Below are positions 1 through 8,274 of a DNA stretch of 64,000 nt, one piece after another. Location of the stretch: positions 2,170,001-2,234,000 of the forward strand of contig NZ_JACHMP010000001.1 of assembly GCF_014204985.1 (NCBI RefSeq). Direction: 5' to 3'. How positions within the stretch are numbered: the first letter of the stretch is position 1; every line of letters begins with the position of its first letter. Made by a program: the position numbers and the translations under genes. Under the pieces are notes generated by a model. The model had not been told where the DNA came from and searched no databases. It was given only the letters and a program-made list of their open reading frames with translations. The DNA is from Streptosporangium becharense. GTDB taxonomy: Bacteria; Actinomycetota; Actinomycetes; Streptosporangiales; Streptosporangiaceae.

Positions 1-444
1 CCCGGGGACCTGCTCACTGTGCGGCAGCACGGCCTCGATCTTGCCCAGGTCGACCAGGACCACCCGGGGGTCCTTGCCCTGCTGGATGACGCCCGCCACC
101 AGCTCGCCCTCGCGGCTGGCGAACTCGCCGAAGTTGATCTCGTCCTCGGCGTCGCGGAGCTGCTGCAGGATGACCTGCTTGGCGGTGGTCGCGGCGATGC
201 GGCTGAAGTTGCCCGGGGTGTCGTCGAACTCCCTGAGCACCTCCCCGCTCTCGGCGTCGATCTCGGCGGCGAAGATGGTCACGTGCCCGGAGGTGCGGTC
301 GAGCTCGGCCCGCGCCTTGGGCGCCGCACCCTCACTCCGGAAGTACGCGATCAGCAGTGCGTCCTCGATCGCCTTGACGACCAGGTCGAAGGAGATGTCC
401 TTCTCCCGCTCCAGGCTACGCAGGACGCTCATGTCGATGTCCAC
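1..444 (-). CDS. nusA: Transcription termination/antitermination factor NusA, N-terminal part (cut by window edge)
   Basis: Only the first 148 codons are present; the gene continues beyond base 1. NusA binds RNA polymerase and modulates pausing, termination and antitermination. The visible part is the N-terminal polymerase-binding domain (begins VDIDMSVLRSLE, then KAIEDALLIAYF) and the beginning of the S1 domain (VDLGKIEAVLP near the cut). GTG at 444 is preferred because AAGGGGGAG lies about 5 bases upstream; an in-frame ATG at 433 is the alternative. It lies 11 bases downstream of rimP on the same strand, the usual bacterial rimP-nusA operon. Confidence 0.95.
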   Translation of the reverse strand, partial: MDIDMSVLRSLEREKDISFDLVVKAIEDALLIAYFRSEGAAPKARAELDRTSGHVTIFAAEIDAESGEVLREFDDTPGNFSRIAATTAKQVILQQLRDAEDEINFGEFASREGELVAGVIQQGKDPRVVLVDLGKIEAVLPHSEQVPG

Positions 445-455
445 AAGGCTCCCCC

Positions 456-956
456 TTAGCCCTCGTCGCCGTCTTCGCCGTCGTCTTCGGCGTCATCGAA
501 CCGGCGGAACTCCACCTGCACCCGTCCTCGGGTCAGGTCCTGATATTCGATACGGCGCCGCGTGCCGTCGACGTCCAGCTCCACGCCCGCGTCGTCGGTG
601 GCGGCGATCCGTCCCTCCACTGTCGTGCCGTCCCGTAGGTCGGCCTTGACCAGCCTCCGCACTGCGCGGCGCCAGTGGCGCGGCTCGGTGAGCGGCCGGT
701 CGACCCCGGGGGAGGAGACCTCCAGCACGTACGGGGCGTTGCCCATGGCGTCGTCGGCGTCCAGTCTGGCGGACACGGCGTGGCTGACCTGGGCGACGTC
801 GTCCAGGCTCACCCCGCCGTCACGGTCGACGACGACGCGCAGCAGGCGCCGCTTACCCGCGGGGGTGACCGTGACGTCCTCCAAGTCGAGCCCTTCGGCT
901 CCGACGACGGGTTCCAGAAGCTTCATCAGGCGGTCGCGGGATGTGGCGTTGCCCAT
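456..956 (-). CDS. rimP: Ribosome maturation factor RimP
   Basis: This 166-residue protein is of normal RimP length and acts in 30S subunit maturation in the cytoplasm. The family signature SSPGVDRPL is at residues 81-89, followed by the small C-terminal SH3-like barrel (about 92-152). The last 13 residues form an acidic tail (DDAEDDGEDGDEG), common in high-GC actinobacteria. The ATG is preceded by GGGAGG with 5-base spacing. It is the first gene of the rimP-nusA operon and is divergent from the lipoprotein gene at 1150, so the roughly 190 bases between them should hold two promoters. Confidence 0.95.
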   Translation of the reverse strand: MGNATSRDRLMKLLEPVVGAEGLDLEDVTVTPAGKRRLLRVVVDRDGGVSLDDVAQVSHAVSARLDADDAMGNAPYVLEVSSPGVDRPLTEPRHWRRAVRRLVKADLRDGTTVEGRIAATDDAGVELDVDGTRRRIEYQDLTRGRVQVEFRRFDDAEDDGEDGDEG

Positions 957-1149
957 GCCGGCCTCCCATTGTCACGATCTCAGCCGGGCGGACCTCGCCC
1001 AAGCGGATAACCAGCCTATCCACACCAGGGCGTAGAAACGGCGCCACTCGGTGTGGCGACGCCGCCCGAGAAGCGTGGTGAGTGCGATTATGCCAACCCC
1101 GTACGATGCTAGATGCGCCAGCTGCCCGACACATGACCGGAGGTCGTCC

Positions 1150-1644
1150 GTGCGTTCCGTCTCCCGGCGTGCCCTGTTGCGGGGCGGCGCACTCGGGGTG
1201 ACCACCGTGACGCTGGCGGGGTGCGCCGAGGAGAAGCCGGTGCGCCTCGCCGCCAAGCCGCCCGACCCGGAGACCCTCCTCGTCAGGGAGCTGATCGCGG
1301 CCAAGGAGCGGACCGTCGCCCTGTACGCCTCGGCCGGCTCCGACCGCCTCACACCCTTCAGGCAGCGGCACGAGGCCCACCTGGCCGAGCTCCGCCGCCG
1401 CCTGCCGCCGGACGCCGCGACCGCCCCCGCACCCTCCGGGGCCGCGCCGGCCTCCGCGGTGCCCACCCCGTCACCGTCCCGGAACCGCAGGCCGACGGTG
1501 CGCACCCTGCGGGACCTGGAGCGTAAGGCCGCGGCGCTGCGCCCGCGCCAGCTGGCTGGGGTCTCCCCCGCGCTGGCCCAGCTGATCGCCTCCATCGGCG
1601 CCTGTGAGGCCGCGCACGCGCTGGCCCTGTCGAGGTCGCTGTGA
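1150..1644 (+). CDS. Putative Tat-exported lipoprotein, upstream partner of a DUF4439 protein
   Basis: A 164-residue protein if started at GTG 1150, chosen because GGAGG at 1139-1143 sits 6 bases before it; in-frame starts further upstream lack a site. The N-terminus has a twin-arginine motif (SRRALL, residues 5-10), a short hydrophobic stretch and a lipobox LAGC with Cys25, so a membrane-anchored lipoprotein is likely. The mature part is helical and charged, with a Pro/Ala/Ser-rich segment around residues 90-115. Its stop overlaps the start of the next gene (GTGA), indicating coupled translation. No function is recognised; such genes are seen near nusA/proS in actinobacteria. Confidence 0.75.
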   Translation: MRSVSRRALLRGGALGVTTVTLAGCAEEKPVRLAAKPPDPETLLVRELIAAKERTVALYASAGSDRLTPFRQRHEAHLAELRRRLPPDAATAPAPSGAAPASAVPTPSPSRNRRPTVRTLRDLERKAAALRPRQLAGVSPALAQLIASIGACEAAHALALSRSL

Positions 1645-2105
1645 GCGCCGCCGGCGGGCTCGACACGGCTCTGGCCGCCGAGCACGCGGCCGTCTACGCG
1701 TACGGGGTGATCGCGGCCAGGACCACGGGCCGGTTGCGTGTCACGGCGACGGCCGCGTTCAACGCCCACCGCGCCCGCCGCGACCGGCTCCGCGAGATGA
1801 TCATCGCTGCGGGCGGCACACCCGCCGAACCGACGGCGGTCTACCGGCTGCCGGTCACGCCGACGGGCGAGACCCAGGCGGTCGAGCTGGCCGTGCTGGT
1901 CGAGCGCGGGGTGACCGCCGCCTACCTGGAGCTGACGGCCTCCGCGGACGCCGCCGTGCGCGAGCTGGCCGCGCTGGCCATGCAGGAGTGCGTCGTCCGC
2001 GCGTACGAGCTGCGGCCGGAGATCGACGCCTTCCCCGGCATGCCCCGGGCGGCGCCCACGCCGACGCCCGCCCCCACGCCGACGTCTGCGACCACCCCGT
2101 CCTGA
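1641..2105 (+). CDS. DUF4439 ferritin-like domain protein
   Basis: This 154-residue protein resembles the DUF4439 family, a four-helix ferritin-like fold of unknown activity. The early segment with LAAEHAAVYAYGV carries Glu and His in the arrangement typical of ferritin-like helices; a second helix pair (RARRDRLREMI, then ALAMQECVVRAYEL) follows. The C-terminus is a low-complexity Pro/Thr tail. It begins with GTG inside the preceding gene's stop (4-base overlap), so it is translationally coupled to the lipoprotein gene. Metal binding is a family-based inference, not shown by the sequence. Confidence 0.8.
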   Translation: MSAAGGLDTALAAEHAAVYAYGVIAARTTGRLRVTATAAFNAHRARRDRLREMIIAAGGTPAEPTAVYRLPVTPTGETQAVELAVLVERGVTAAYLELTASADAAVRELAALAMQECVVRAYELRPEIDAFPGMPRAAPTPTPAPTPTSATTPS

Positions 2106-2288
2106 CTCCCGCGCCGGTGCCTCCGGCGACCGCCCCGGCCCGGCGCCGTGCCCGCGTCCTCGGCGCCCACCCCGTCCCGGCGTCCTCCCCGGGCCGTGGG
2201 AGGGGTTTCCGCGCCGGCCGGGCTCGATCCGGAACCATTCCCTCACGGCGTTCGTTTTCATGACACGTCGAGTTTTCGGGAGAAGAAC

Positions 2289-2495
2289 ATGGGCTGGGGA
2301 TACCGGAAGTCAATAAAGATCGGCCCCTTCCGCATCGACCTGTCTCCGCGAGGAGTCGGCCACAGCTTCGGCAACCGCCGCTTCCACGTCTCCAGAACCC
2401 CCGACGGCCGCAAGTACGTGACCGTCAACCTGCCCGGCGGCTTCCACGTGGGCAAGGCGATCGGCAGGCGTTCCCGGTACCGCGGCCACTACTGA
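2289..2495 (+). CDS. Small DUF4236 family protein
   Basis: A 68-residue protein. The first half (MGWGYRKSIKIGPFRIDLS then GVGHSFG) is the pattern of DUF4236 proteins, which typically open with RKSIKIGP and a glycine-rich turn. Function is unknown. The ATG follows a GGGAGAAG purine stretch. The C-terminus is basic (GRRSRYRGHY). It stands alone between the DUF4439 gene and a strong hairpin terminator. Confidence 0.7.
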   Translation: MGWGYRKSIKIGPFRIDLSPRGVGHSFGNRRFHVSRTPDGRKYVTVNLPGGFHVGKAIGRRSRYRGHY

Positions 2496-2525
2496 CGCGG
2501 CCCGCGCGGCCCCTGGAACGGCGAG

Positions 2526-2569
2526 GAGCGGCCCGTCCCCCGGAATTCACCGTCGGGGACGGGCCGCTC
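2526..2569. terminator. Strong hairpin between convergent genes
   Basis: A perfect 15-bp inverted repeat (2526-2540 with 2555-2569, arm GAGCGGCCCGTCCCC) encloses a 14-base loop. It lies between the DUF4236 gene (+) and proS (-), so it probably ends transcription from both sides. There is no clear U-tract, which is common in high-GC actinobacteria. Confidence 0.75.
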
Positions 2570-2656
2570 CCGTCATGACCTTTCCGCGTCCACGGCCGGC
2601 CGCCGCACCTTCCTACGCCCACGGCCGGCCGTCGTGCGGCCTCCCGGCGCGGCGGG

Positions 2657-4399
2657 TCAGGCCCGGCAGGCGGCCGTCACCCGGTCGGCGGCCTCGGCGA
2701 GCGGGATCTCCTCCTTGACGCCGGTGGCGCGGTCGCGCAGCTCGGCGACGCCCTGGGCGAGGCCGCGGCCGACGATCAGGATGGTCGGCATGCCGAGCAG
2801 CTCCGCGTCCTTGAACTTCACACCGGGGGAGACCGCGGGGCGGTCGTCGAGCAGGACGCGCAGGCCACGCGCCTGGAGCTCCTCGGCGATCCGGGTCGCG
2901 GCCTCGATCTGACCGTCCTTGCCGGTGCCCACGATGTGCACGTCGGCCGGAGCGATCTCACGGGGCCACAGCAGGCCCAGCTCGTCGTGCCGCTGCTCGG
3001 CCAGCACGGCCACCGCGCGGGAGACGCCGACCCCGTAGGAGCCCATGGTGACGCGGATCGGCTTGCCGTCGGGGCCGAGGGCGTCGAGCCGGGCGGCGTC
3101 GGCGTACTTGCGGCCGAGCTGGAAGATGTGGCCGATCTCGATGCCGCGGTCGATGGACAGGGCGGAGCCGCAGACCGGGCAGGCGTCGCCGGCGCGGACC
3201 TCGGCGGCCTCGATGGTGCCGTCGGGGACGAAGTCACGGCCCGCGACGACGTCGGCGGCGTGCTTGCCGGGCTCGTTGGCGCCGGTCACCCACGCGGTGC
3301 CGTCGACCACGCGGGGGTCGACGAGATAGCGGATGCCGAGCTCCTTGAGCACCTGGGGGCCGATGTAGCCGCGGACCAGGCCGGGGTGCCTGGCGAAGTC
3401 CTCGGCCTCGAAGATGGCGGGCTCGCCGGGCGCCAGCGACGCCTCCAGGCGCTTGAAGTCGACCTCGCGGTCTCCGGGCACGCCGACGACCAGGGTCTCG
3501 GCCTTGTCCGAACCGGGGAGGGTCACCTTGACGACGACGTTCTTGAGCGTCTGGGCCGCGGTGACGCCGAGTCCGTGGTGCTCGTTGACGTGGGCGACCA
3601 GTGTCTCGATGGTCGGGGTGTCCGGGGTGTCGAGCACCCGCATGGCGGGACGCTCGCCGGTGACCGCCTCCGGGGCGGGGGTGACGACGGCCTCGGCGTT
3701 GGCGGCGTACCCGCAGTGGTGGCAGGCCACGAAGGTGTCCTCGCCGGTGGGTGCGGGGGCCAGGAACTCCTCGGAGGCGGAGCCGCCCATCGCGCCGGAG
3801 GTGGCGAAGCAGATCTTGTAGGAGATGCCGAGCCGGTCGAAGATCCTGATGTAGGTCTCGCGGTGCCGCTCGTAGGAGCGCTTGAGCCCGTCGTCGTCGA
3901 GGTCGAAGGAGTAGGAGTCCTTCATGACGAACTCTCGACCACGCAGGATGCCCGCCCGGGGGCGGGCCTCGTCGCGGTATTTCGTCTGGATCTGGTACAG
4001 GGTGACCGGGTAATCCTTGTAAGAGGAGTACTCCCCCTTCACCATGTCGGTGAACAGTTCCTCGTGGGTCGGGCCGAGCAGGTAGTCGGCGCCCTTGCGG
4101 TCCTTGAGGCGGAAGAGCGTGTCGCCGTACTCGGTCCAGCGGCCGGTCGCCTCGTAGTACTCGCGCGGCAGCAGGGCGGGGAAGAGCACCTCCTGCCCGC
4201 CCATGCGGTCCATCTCCTCGCGGACCACGCGGGTGACGTTCTCCAGCACGGTCTTGCCGAGCGGCAGCCAGGAGTAGATCCCGGGTGCGACGCGGCGGAC
4301 GTAACCGGCGCGGACGAGCAGCTTGTGGCTCGGGACTTCCGCGTCTGCCGGGTCGTCCCTCAGCGTTCGAAGAAACAACGACGACATGCGCAGCAGCAC
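2657..4399 (-). CDS. proS: Prolyl-tRNA synthetase, bacterial type with editing insertion
   Basis: A 580-residue cytoplasmic class II synthetase that charges tRNA-Pro. Class II motif 2 is visible as [11 protein letters not shown] followed by [11 protein letters not shown] near residues 140-165. The long segment of roughly residues 230-400 between motifs 2 and 3 is the bacterial-type editing insertion. Motif 3 is seen as [14 protein letters not shown], followed by the anticodon-binding domain ending TAACRA. Length fits the bacterial family. Start at 4399 gives [10 protein letters not shown]; the in-frame ATG four codons later is equally plausible. Confidence 0.96.
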   Translation of the reverse strand: MLLRMSSLFLRTLRDDPADAEVPSHKLLVRAGYVRRVAPGIYSWLPLGKTVLENVTRVVREEMDRMGGQEVLFPALLPREYYEATGRWTEYGDTLFRLKDRKGADYLLGPTHEELFTDMVKGEYSSYKDYPVTLYQIQTKYRDEARPRAGILRGREFVMKDSYSFDLDDDGLKRSYERHRETYIRIFDRLGISYKICFATSGAMGGSASEEFLAPAPTGEDTFVACHHCGYAANAEAVVTPAPEAVTGERPAMRVLDTPDTPTIETLVAHVNEHHGLGVTAAQTLKNVVVKVTLPGSDKAETLVVGVPGDREVDFKRLEASLAPGEPAIFEAEDFARHPGLVRGYIGPQVLKELGIRYLVDPRVVDGTAWVTGANEPGKHAADVVAGRDFVPDGTIEAAEVRAGDACPVCGSALSIDRGIEIGHIFQLGRKYADAARLDALGPDGKPIRVTMGSYGVGVSRAVAVLAEQRHDELGLLWPREIAPADVHIVGTGKDGQIEAATRIAEELQARGLRVLLDDRPAVSPGVKFKDAELLGMPTILIVGRGLAQGVAELRDRATGVKEEIPLAEAADRVTAACRA

Positions 4400-4475
4400 G
4401 GCTACTCCTCGCTAGCAGGGAACGATGCTCTACAGGCTATCGACTCCCGCAAGCCGATTGTCGGCCATCGGCCCC

Positions 4476-5132
4476 TCACAGTCCGGCGACGAACACGAAA
4501 TACGAGGACGCGATGGCCAGGGCGACCAGCGCGGAACAGATGCGGCGGCGTCCGCGGCGGAGCGTGAGGATCGTGCCCAGCCCGAGCACGGACACGGTGA
4601 GGGTCCCCCACGGCCAGAATCCGGGCACGTGGTCCGGCCCCCCCGGCAGCGACTTGTCGAGGCCGTCGAGCACGGCGAGCCCGGCCGCCGCGCCGGCCGC
4701 GAGGTCGCCCCACAGGTCCTCGCGCTTGGCGAGGTAGGAGAGCACGCCTATCGAGGCGATCGTGAAGATCATCAGGTTCGTCGCGGCGCCGTCGGTGCCG
4801 AGGCTGGGGAACCCGGCGCCCACCTCGAAGATCGAGGCGGCCATGAGCGAGATCACCGACCCGAAGGTGGCCAGGGTGCTGGACAGGACCGCCCAGCCGA
4901 ACCCGGCCGCGGTCCATCCCACGACGATCGCCAGCACGACGTACGCGTACGGGTCGTAGAGGGCGTGCGGCAGGCTCGGCCCGTAGACCAGCAGAGCCCC
5001 CAGGACGCCCAGTGCCATCCCCACGAAGAGCGACAGGACCATGTGCCGCAAAATCGCACGGTCCCGGCGGTCTCCCGCCGCGAAGTCGAATGCGTAATTC
5101 GGTTCCACCAAAGCCACTGATCCCCCGATCAC
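4476..5132 (-). CDS. Polytopic membrane protein of unknown function
   Basis: A 218-residue protein with about six or seven hydrophobic segments (near residues 32-52, 62-80, 85-103, 118-133, 142-155, 172-190 and 198-217) and a soluble N-terminus of about 30 residues. No enzyme motif is recognised. It lies upstream of proS on the same strand with a 76-base gap, so co-transcription is possible. A KstR2-like palindrome sits 72 bases upstream of its start (5204-5217), which might place it in that regulon, although its sequence gives no metabolic clue. Confidence 0.75.
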   Translation of the reverse strand: MIGGSVALVEPNYAFDFAAGDRRDRAILRHMVLSLFVGMALGVLGALLVYGPSLPHALYDPYAYVVLAIVVGWTAAGFGWAVLSSTLATFGSVISLMAASIFEVGAGFPSLGTDGAATNLMIFTIASIGVLSYLAKREDLWGDLAAGAAAGLAVLDGLDKSLPGGPDHVPGFWPWGTLTVSVLGLGTILTLRRGRRRICSALVALAIASSYFVFVAGL

Positions 5133-5388
5133 AATTGCTCGTGGCCATGTGGAGTATATCTGACCTGCGATAATGCCTAAAATGGTGCAAATGTTCTAGA
5201 GAAAGCGAGCGCTTGGCCGAACCTCTTCCGGAGAGCGCTTCGGCGAATCCCGCCAGAGATCGACGGAATTTCCCCGGGACCGTCCGCCCCCTCTCCCGCA
5301 GGCCCGGCGGGCGGGCCCCAGAGCACCACAGACGGGCCCCGTGACCCCGACGGGCGGGCCCGCGGCCGAGGCCCGGCTCCGGGCGGGG
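5133..5388. other. Intergenic region with one KstR2-like palindrome
   Basis: I see no convincing gene here. The stretch next to 5132 is less GC-rich and probably holds the promoter of the membrane-protein gene. The 5281-5370 part is extremely GC-rich with repeated GGGCCC and GACGGGC elements that could fold as a terminator for the minus-strand gene ending at 5389. Confidence 0.5.
5204..5217. promoter_or_regulatory. KstR2-like operator (8 of 10 fixed bases)
   Basis: The sequence is AGCGAGCGCTTGGC. Against AnCAAGnnCTTGnT it differs at the fourth and the last position. It lies upstream of the minus-strand membrane-protein gene. No catabolic gene is adjacent, so this is one of the less certain sites. 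Confidence 0.5.
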
Positions 5389-5847
5389 TCAGCCGCCGAG
5401 GAGGACCTCCCAGGGGTGGCGGCGGGCGGTCCGGCGGGTGGTGTCGAGAGCCTCGTCGAGGCGGCGCAGCCCCGGCCTGCCCCGGAAACGCTCGCGGCTC
5501 ACCGGGTCGACCGAGCGCAGGACGAACAGCACGCCCATGACGTCGAGGGTGGCGGTCCCGGCGGTGACGGGACCGGCGGGAACGACCGACGACCCGGGAC
5601 AGGCGGAGTCGGGCACGTGCGCGGTCAGGACCGCGGCGATCTCCGCCGCCCGGGGCCCGTCGCGCCACCGGATGTGCCAGCTGTGGTCCGTGCCGCGCCG
5701 CCAGGTCAGGTCGTGGCAGGACTCCATGAGCTCGGACTCGCCGGCGAGTGCGGCCATCACCCGCCCGAACGCCTCGTAGCGGCGCCCGCAGGACGGCTGG
5801 CCGTCGTCCGGCGGACCGAGGCGGCCTGCCCGGTGCGGTCCCCTCAT
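5389..5847 (-). CDS. Hypothetical protein, 152 residues
   Basis: The reading frame is open up to 6000, but ATG 5847 is preferred because the region above it is low in coding character and contains the promoter zone of the divergent gene. No signal peptide, membrane segment or known motif is recognised. Two soluble blocks are visible: WRRGTDHSWHIRWRDGPRAAE and DVMGVLFVLRSVDPVSRERF. The ribosome binding site is weak. It is probably a single-gene unit, divergent from the LLM oxidoreductase operon. Confidence 0.5.
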   Translation of the reverse strand: MRGPHRAGRLGPPDDGQPSCGRRYEAFGRVMAALAGESELMESCHDLTWRRGTDHSWHIRWRDGPRAAEIAAVLTAHVPDSACPGSSVVPAGPVTAGTATLDVMGVLFVLRSVDPVSRERFRGRPGLRRLDEALDTTRRTARRHPWEVLLGG

Positions 5848-5985
5848 GTCTGGGAGCGTGCCATCCTTCGGGCGCCGCGCACCCGCTTTTCGCCGCTTCT
5901 CCGCCCCTGAACTCACGAGAACCAACTGTGAGCCGCCGGACTTGTCCCCGCAAGCCCTGGTTCGGTACCGGCGCGGACGGTCGGC

Positions 5986-6014
5986 TTGTTGCCGCCCCAC
6001 CCGGCTGGTAATCT
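5986..6014 (+). promoter_or_regulatory. Candidate promoter of the LLM/PaaK-like/FadD3-like operon
   Basis: TTGTTG at 5986-5991 and TAATCT at 6009-6014 are separated by 17 bases. The KstR2-like operator at 6020-6033 starts just downstream, at about the expected transcription start, where a bound repressor would block initiation. Confidence 0.4.
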
Positions 6015-6019
6015 CGCCA

Positions 6020-6033
6020 AGCGAGCGCTTGGT
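6020..6033. promoter_or_regulatory. KstR2-like operator (9 of 10 fixed bases)
   Basis: The sequence AGCGAGCGCTTGGT is the core of the longer near-perfect palindrome CCAAGCGAGCGCTTGG (6018-6033 region). It differs from AnCAAGnnCTTGnT at one base. It lies 47 bases before the LLM oxidoreductase start. Confidence 0.8.
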
Positions 6034-6080
6034 TAAATAGGAGCCTCTCGGGGACCGGACGGAAGACAGCGGAGGCGTGG

Positions 6081-7148
6081 ATGGCGTCCCTACGGATCAG
6101 CCTGGGATACGAGCTGGAGGTCCGCGGCCGATCCCGCGAGGTCGAACAGCGGGCGTTCCGCAACGTGATCGACCAGGTGGTCCTCGGCGACCGGCTGGGC
6201 TTCGACACCGCCTGGTTCGTCGAGCACCACTTCACCCGGGGCTTCTCCCACTCCTCCGCCCCCGACCTGGTGCTCGCCGCCCTCTCCCAGCGCACCGAGC
6301 GGATCCGCCTCGGCCTGGGCGTGGTGCTGCTGCCCTTCCAGTCGCCCGTCCGCACGGCCGAGCGCGTCGCCACCCTCGACGTCGTCTCGGGCGGCCGGGT
6401 GGAGTTCGGCACCGGCCGGGGCGCCTCCCCGCTGGAGTACCAGGCGTTCCGGCGGCCCTTCGAGAGGTCGCGGCAGATCTGGGAGGACTCCCTGGAGGCC
6501 ACCCTGGCCATCTGGAACGCCGACGGTGAGCCGGTCAGCCGCTCCAACGAGTACTTCGAGATCCCCGGCGTCGCGGTCTACCCCCGGCCGGTCCAGGTGC
6601 CGCACCCGCCCGTGTGGGTGGCCTCCACCTCGCTGGAGGGCTACCTCGCCGCCGCCAGGCACGGTCACAACCTGCTCGGCATGACGATGCTCAAGGGCAT
6701 CGACGACGTCGCCGAGGACATCGCCGGCTACCGGCGGTGCCTGGCCGACAACGGCTTCGACCCGGACAGCCGCCGGGTCGCGCTGATGATCCCGTGGTTC
6801 GTCGCACCCAGCCGGGAACAGGCCTTCGAGATCGCCGCCGACCCGGTCCTGTGGTACATCCGGCGCCAGGTCAACCTGGTCACCCCGCCCGGCTACTACG
6901 ACGCCCGGCACGCCACCCACAAGGTCCTGGGCCAGCTCGCCGCCGGGATGCCTCCCGAGGAGGCCATGGCCGTCCTGCGCGAGCACCACATGGTGGTGAT
7001 CGACGACGTGGAGGGCTCACGCAAGGCCGCGGCCCGTGTCGCCGAGGCGGGGGCCACGGACCTGATCCTCCAGGCGCAGGTGGGCGGGCTGGCGCACGAG
7101 CACGTCTGCGAGTCGATGAGACTGTTCATGACGGGAGTGGCCGGTTGA
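6081..7148 (+). CDS. LLM-class flavin-dependent oxidoreductase
   Basis: A 355-residue protein of the bacterial luciferase-like family (TIM barrel using FMN or F420). Family features are the early WFVEHHF (residues about 45-51), RIRLGLGVVLLPFQSP after it, the DVVSGGRVEFGTGRG loop, and YPRPVQVPHPPVWVAS in the middle. The substrate is not evident. GGAGG lies 5 bases before the ATG. It is the first gene of an operon: its TGA overlaps the TTG of the PaaK-like gene, followed closely by the FadD3-like ligase. An upstream KstR2-like operator suggests induction by a CoA-linked catabolic intermediate. Cofactor identity (F420 or FMN) cannot be told from sequence alone. Confidence 0.88.
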   Translation: MASLRISLGYELEVRGRSREVEQRAFRNVIDQVVLGDRLGFDTAWFVEHHFTRGFSHSSAPDLVLAALSQRTERIRLGLGVVLLPFQSPVRTAERVATLDVVSGGRVEFGTGRGASPLEYQAFRRPFERSRQIWEDSLEATLAIWNADGEPVSRSNEYFEIPGVAVYPRPVQVPHPPVWVASTSLEGYLAAARHGHNLLGMTMLKGIDDVAEDIAGYRRCLADNGFDPDSRRVALMIPWFVAPSREQAFEIAADPVLWYIRRQVNLVTPPGYYDARHATHKVLGQLAAGMPPEEAMAVLREHHMVVIDDVEGSRKAAARVAEAGATDLILQAQVGGLAHEHVCESMRLFMTGVAG

Positions 7149-8254
7149 CCCCCTCCCCGCCCTCCCCGGGGCCGGAACGGGGCGGGTGGCCGTCGGCCTG
7201 GCTGACCAGGGACGACCTCGCCGGCGCGGGCCGCGCCGCGACCGGCCTGCTGCTGGTCTCCCCCGACTGCGGAAGCGTCGTCCCCGAGGGCGACCCGGCG
7301 GAGCCGGTGGCCGCCTGCGCCGCCGCGCTGCGGGCGGCGGGCGTGGACGGGCGCGACCGGGTGGTGGCGGCCCTGTCCGGCGACGGCGAGCTGGCCGGGC
7401 CCCGGTGGGCACGGGCCGCGGCCGAGGTGGCCCAGGCGGGCGCCTCGCTCGGCCCGCGGGGCCGGCTCAGGCTCCACCACGCGCTGGAGACGCTGGGGGC
7501 GACCACACTGGTGATCACGCCGACCGGCGCCATGGACCTGCTGGCCCGCCTGCACCTGGAGTTCCTGCTCGACCCGCTGGACCTGGGCCTGCGGCACATC
7601 GTCCTGACCGGTGAGATCGCCTCGCGGCGGACGATGCCGCACCTGGCGGCGGAGTTCGCGGCGAAGGTGACCGAGGTGTACTCCTCACCGTTCACCGGGG
7701 TCCCGCTGGGCTGGCGGTCCGCCGAGTCGGCGCCGCTCACCCTTCTCGCCCCCGGCTCGGTGCGGCTGGCCCCGCTCGGGAAGGACGAGCTGCTCCTCCC
7801 GCCGTACGCCGCGGGCCCGGCCGAGATCGTCGTGGCCGGCGCGGAGCCGGGGACGGCGGTGCGGACCGGGCAGGTGGTCCGGACCCCGGGCGGCGACGCG
7901 ATCCCGGCCCCCGGGCACACCGTCGGCGACCACGTGCTGGTGCGCGGGGTGTGGCTGTCGCTGGCGCGGATCCAGCGAGCGCTGGAGCGGGTGGACGGCG
8001 TCTCCGGATGGGAGCTGGGCCTCTCCCGGCGGGGCACTCTCGACGCGGCGACCCTGACGGTGACGTTCAACCGGAGGAGCCTCGTCGGCAACCCCATGTG
8101 GAGGTCGCGCATCGAGCAGTCGCTCAGGGCCGTCACCCCGGTGACGATCACCGTGGAGATCTCCGAGCAGGTCTCGGAGACCGGCTTCCCAGGCGTGGTG
8201 AACGACGCGCGCGGCCACCACCTGGGCAGGGACCGCACCGCTACCGCCCGCTGA
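7145..8254 (+). CDS. PaaK-like adenylate-forming domain protein, short and divergent
   Basis: Start TTG 7145 overlaps the previous stop (TTGA), giving 369 residues. The middle part (LRHIVLTGEIASRR, then VTEVYSSPF) and the C-terminal part (VGDHVLVRGVWLSLARIQRALE, residues near 260-285) align in order with phenylacetate-CoA ligase-type enzymes. The protein is about 60 residues shorter than PaaK. I cannot find the usual SSGTTG-type phosphate loop; the region before LHHALETLGATT is replaced by an Ala/Gly-rich segment. It may be a non-catalytic or altered ligase. Its tight coupling to the LLM and FadD3-like genes suggests a role in the same pathway. Confidence 0.7.
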   Translation: MTPSPPSPGPERGGWPSAWLTRDDLAGAGRAATGLLLVSPDCGSVVPEGDPAEPVAACAAALRAAGVDGRDRVVAALSGDGELAGPRWARAAAEVAQAGASLGPRGRLRLHHALETLGATTLVITPTGAMDLLARLHLEFLLDPLDLGLRHIVLTGEIASRRTMPHLAAEFAAKVTEVYSSPFTGVPLGWRSAESAPLTLLAPGSVRLAPLGKDELLLPPYAAGPAEIVVAGAEPGTAVRTGQVVRTPGGDAIPAPGHTVGDHVLVRGVWLSLARIQRALERVDGVSGWELGLSRRGTLDAATLTVTFNRRSLVGNPMWRSRIEQSLRAVTPVTITVEISEQVSETGFPGVVNDARGHHLGRDRTATAR

Positions 8255-8274
8255 CCCCCGAAAGGCGCGACGGC

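Noticed and set aside
2936-4567. Plus-strand open frame of 543 codons
   Set aside because: It is antisense to proS, whose class II motifs are intact.
5231-5246. Second KstR2-like half site (GAGAGCGCTTCGG)
   Set aside because: Only one half resembles the motif and the flanks do not form the palindrome.
5281-5370. Possible large hairpin from repeated GGGCCC elements
   Set aside because: Many alternative pairings exist in this GC-rich stretch and none stands out; it is only noted as a weak terminator candidate.
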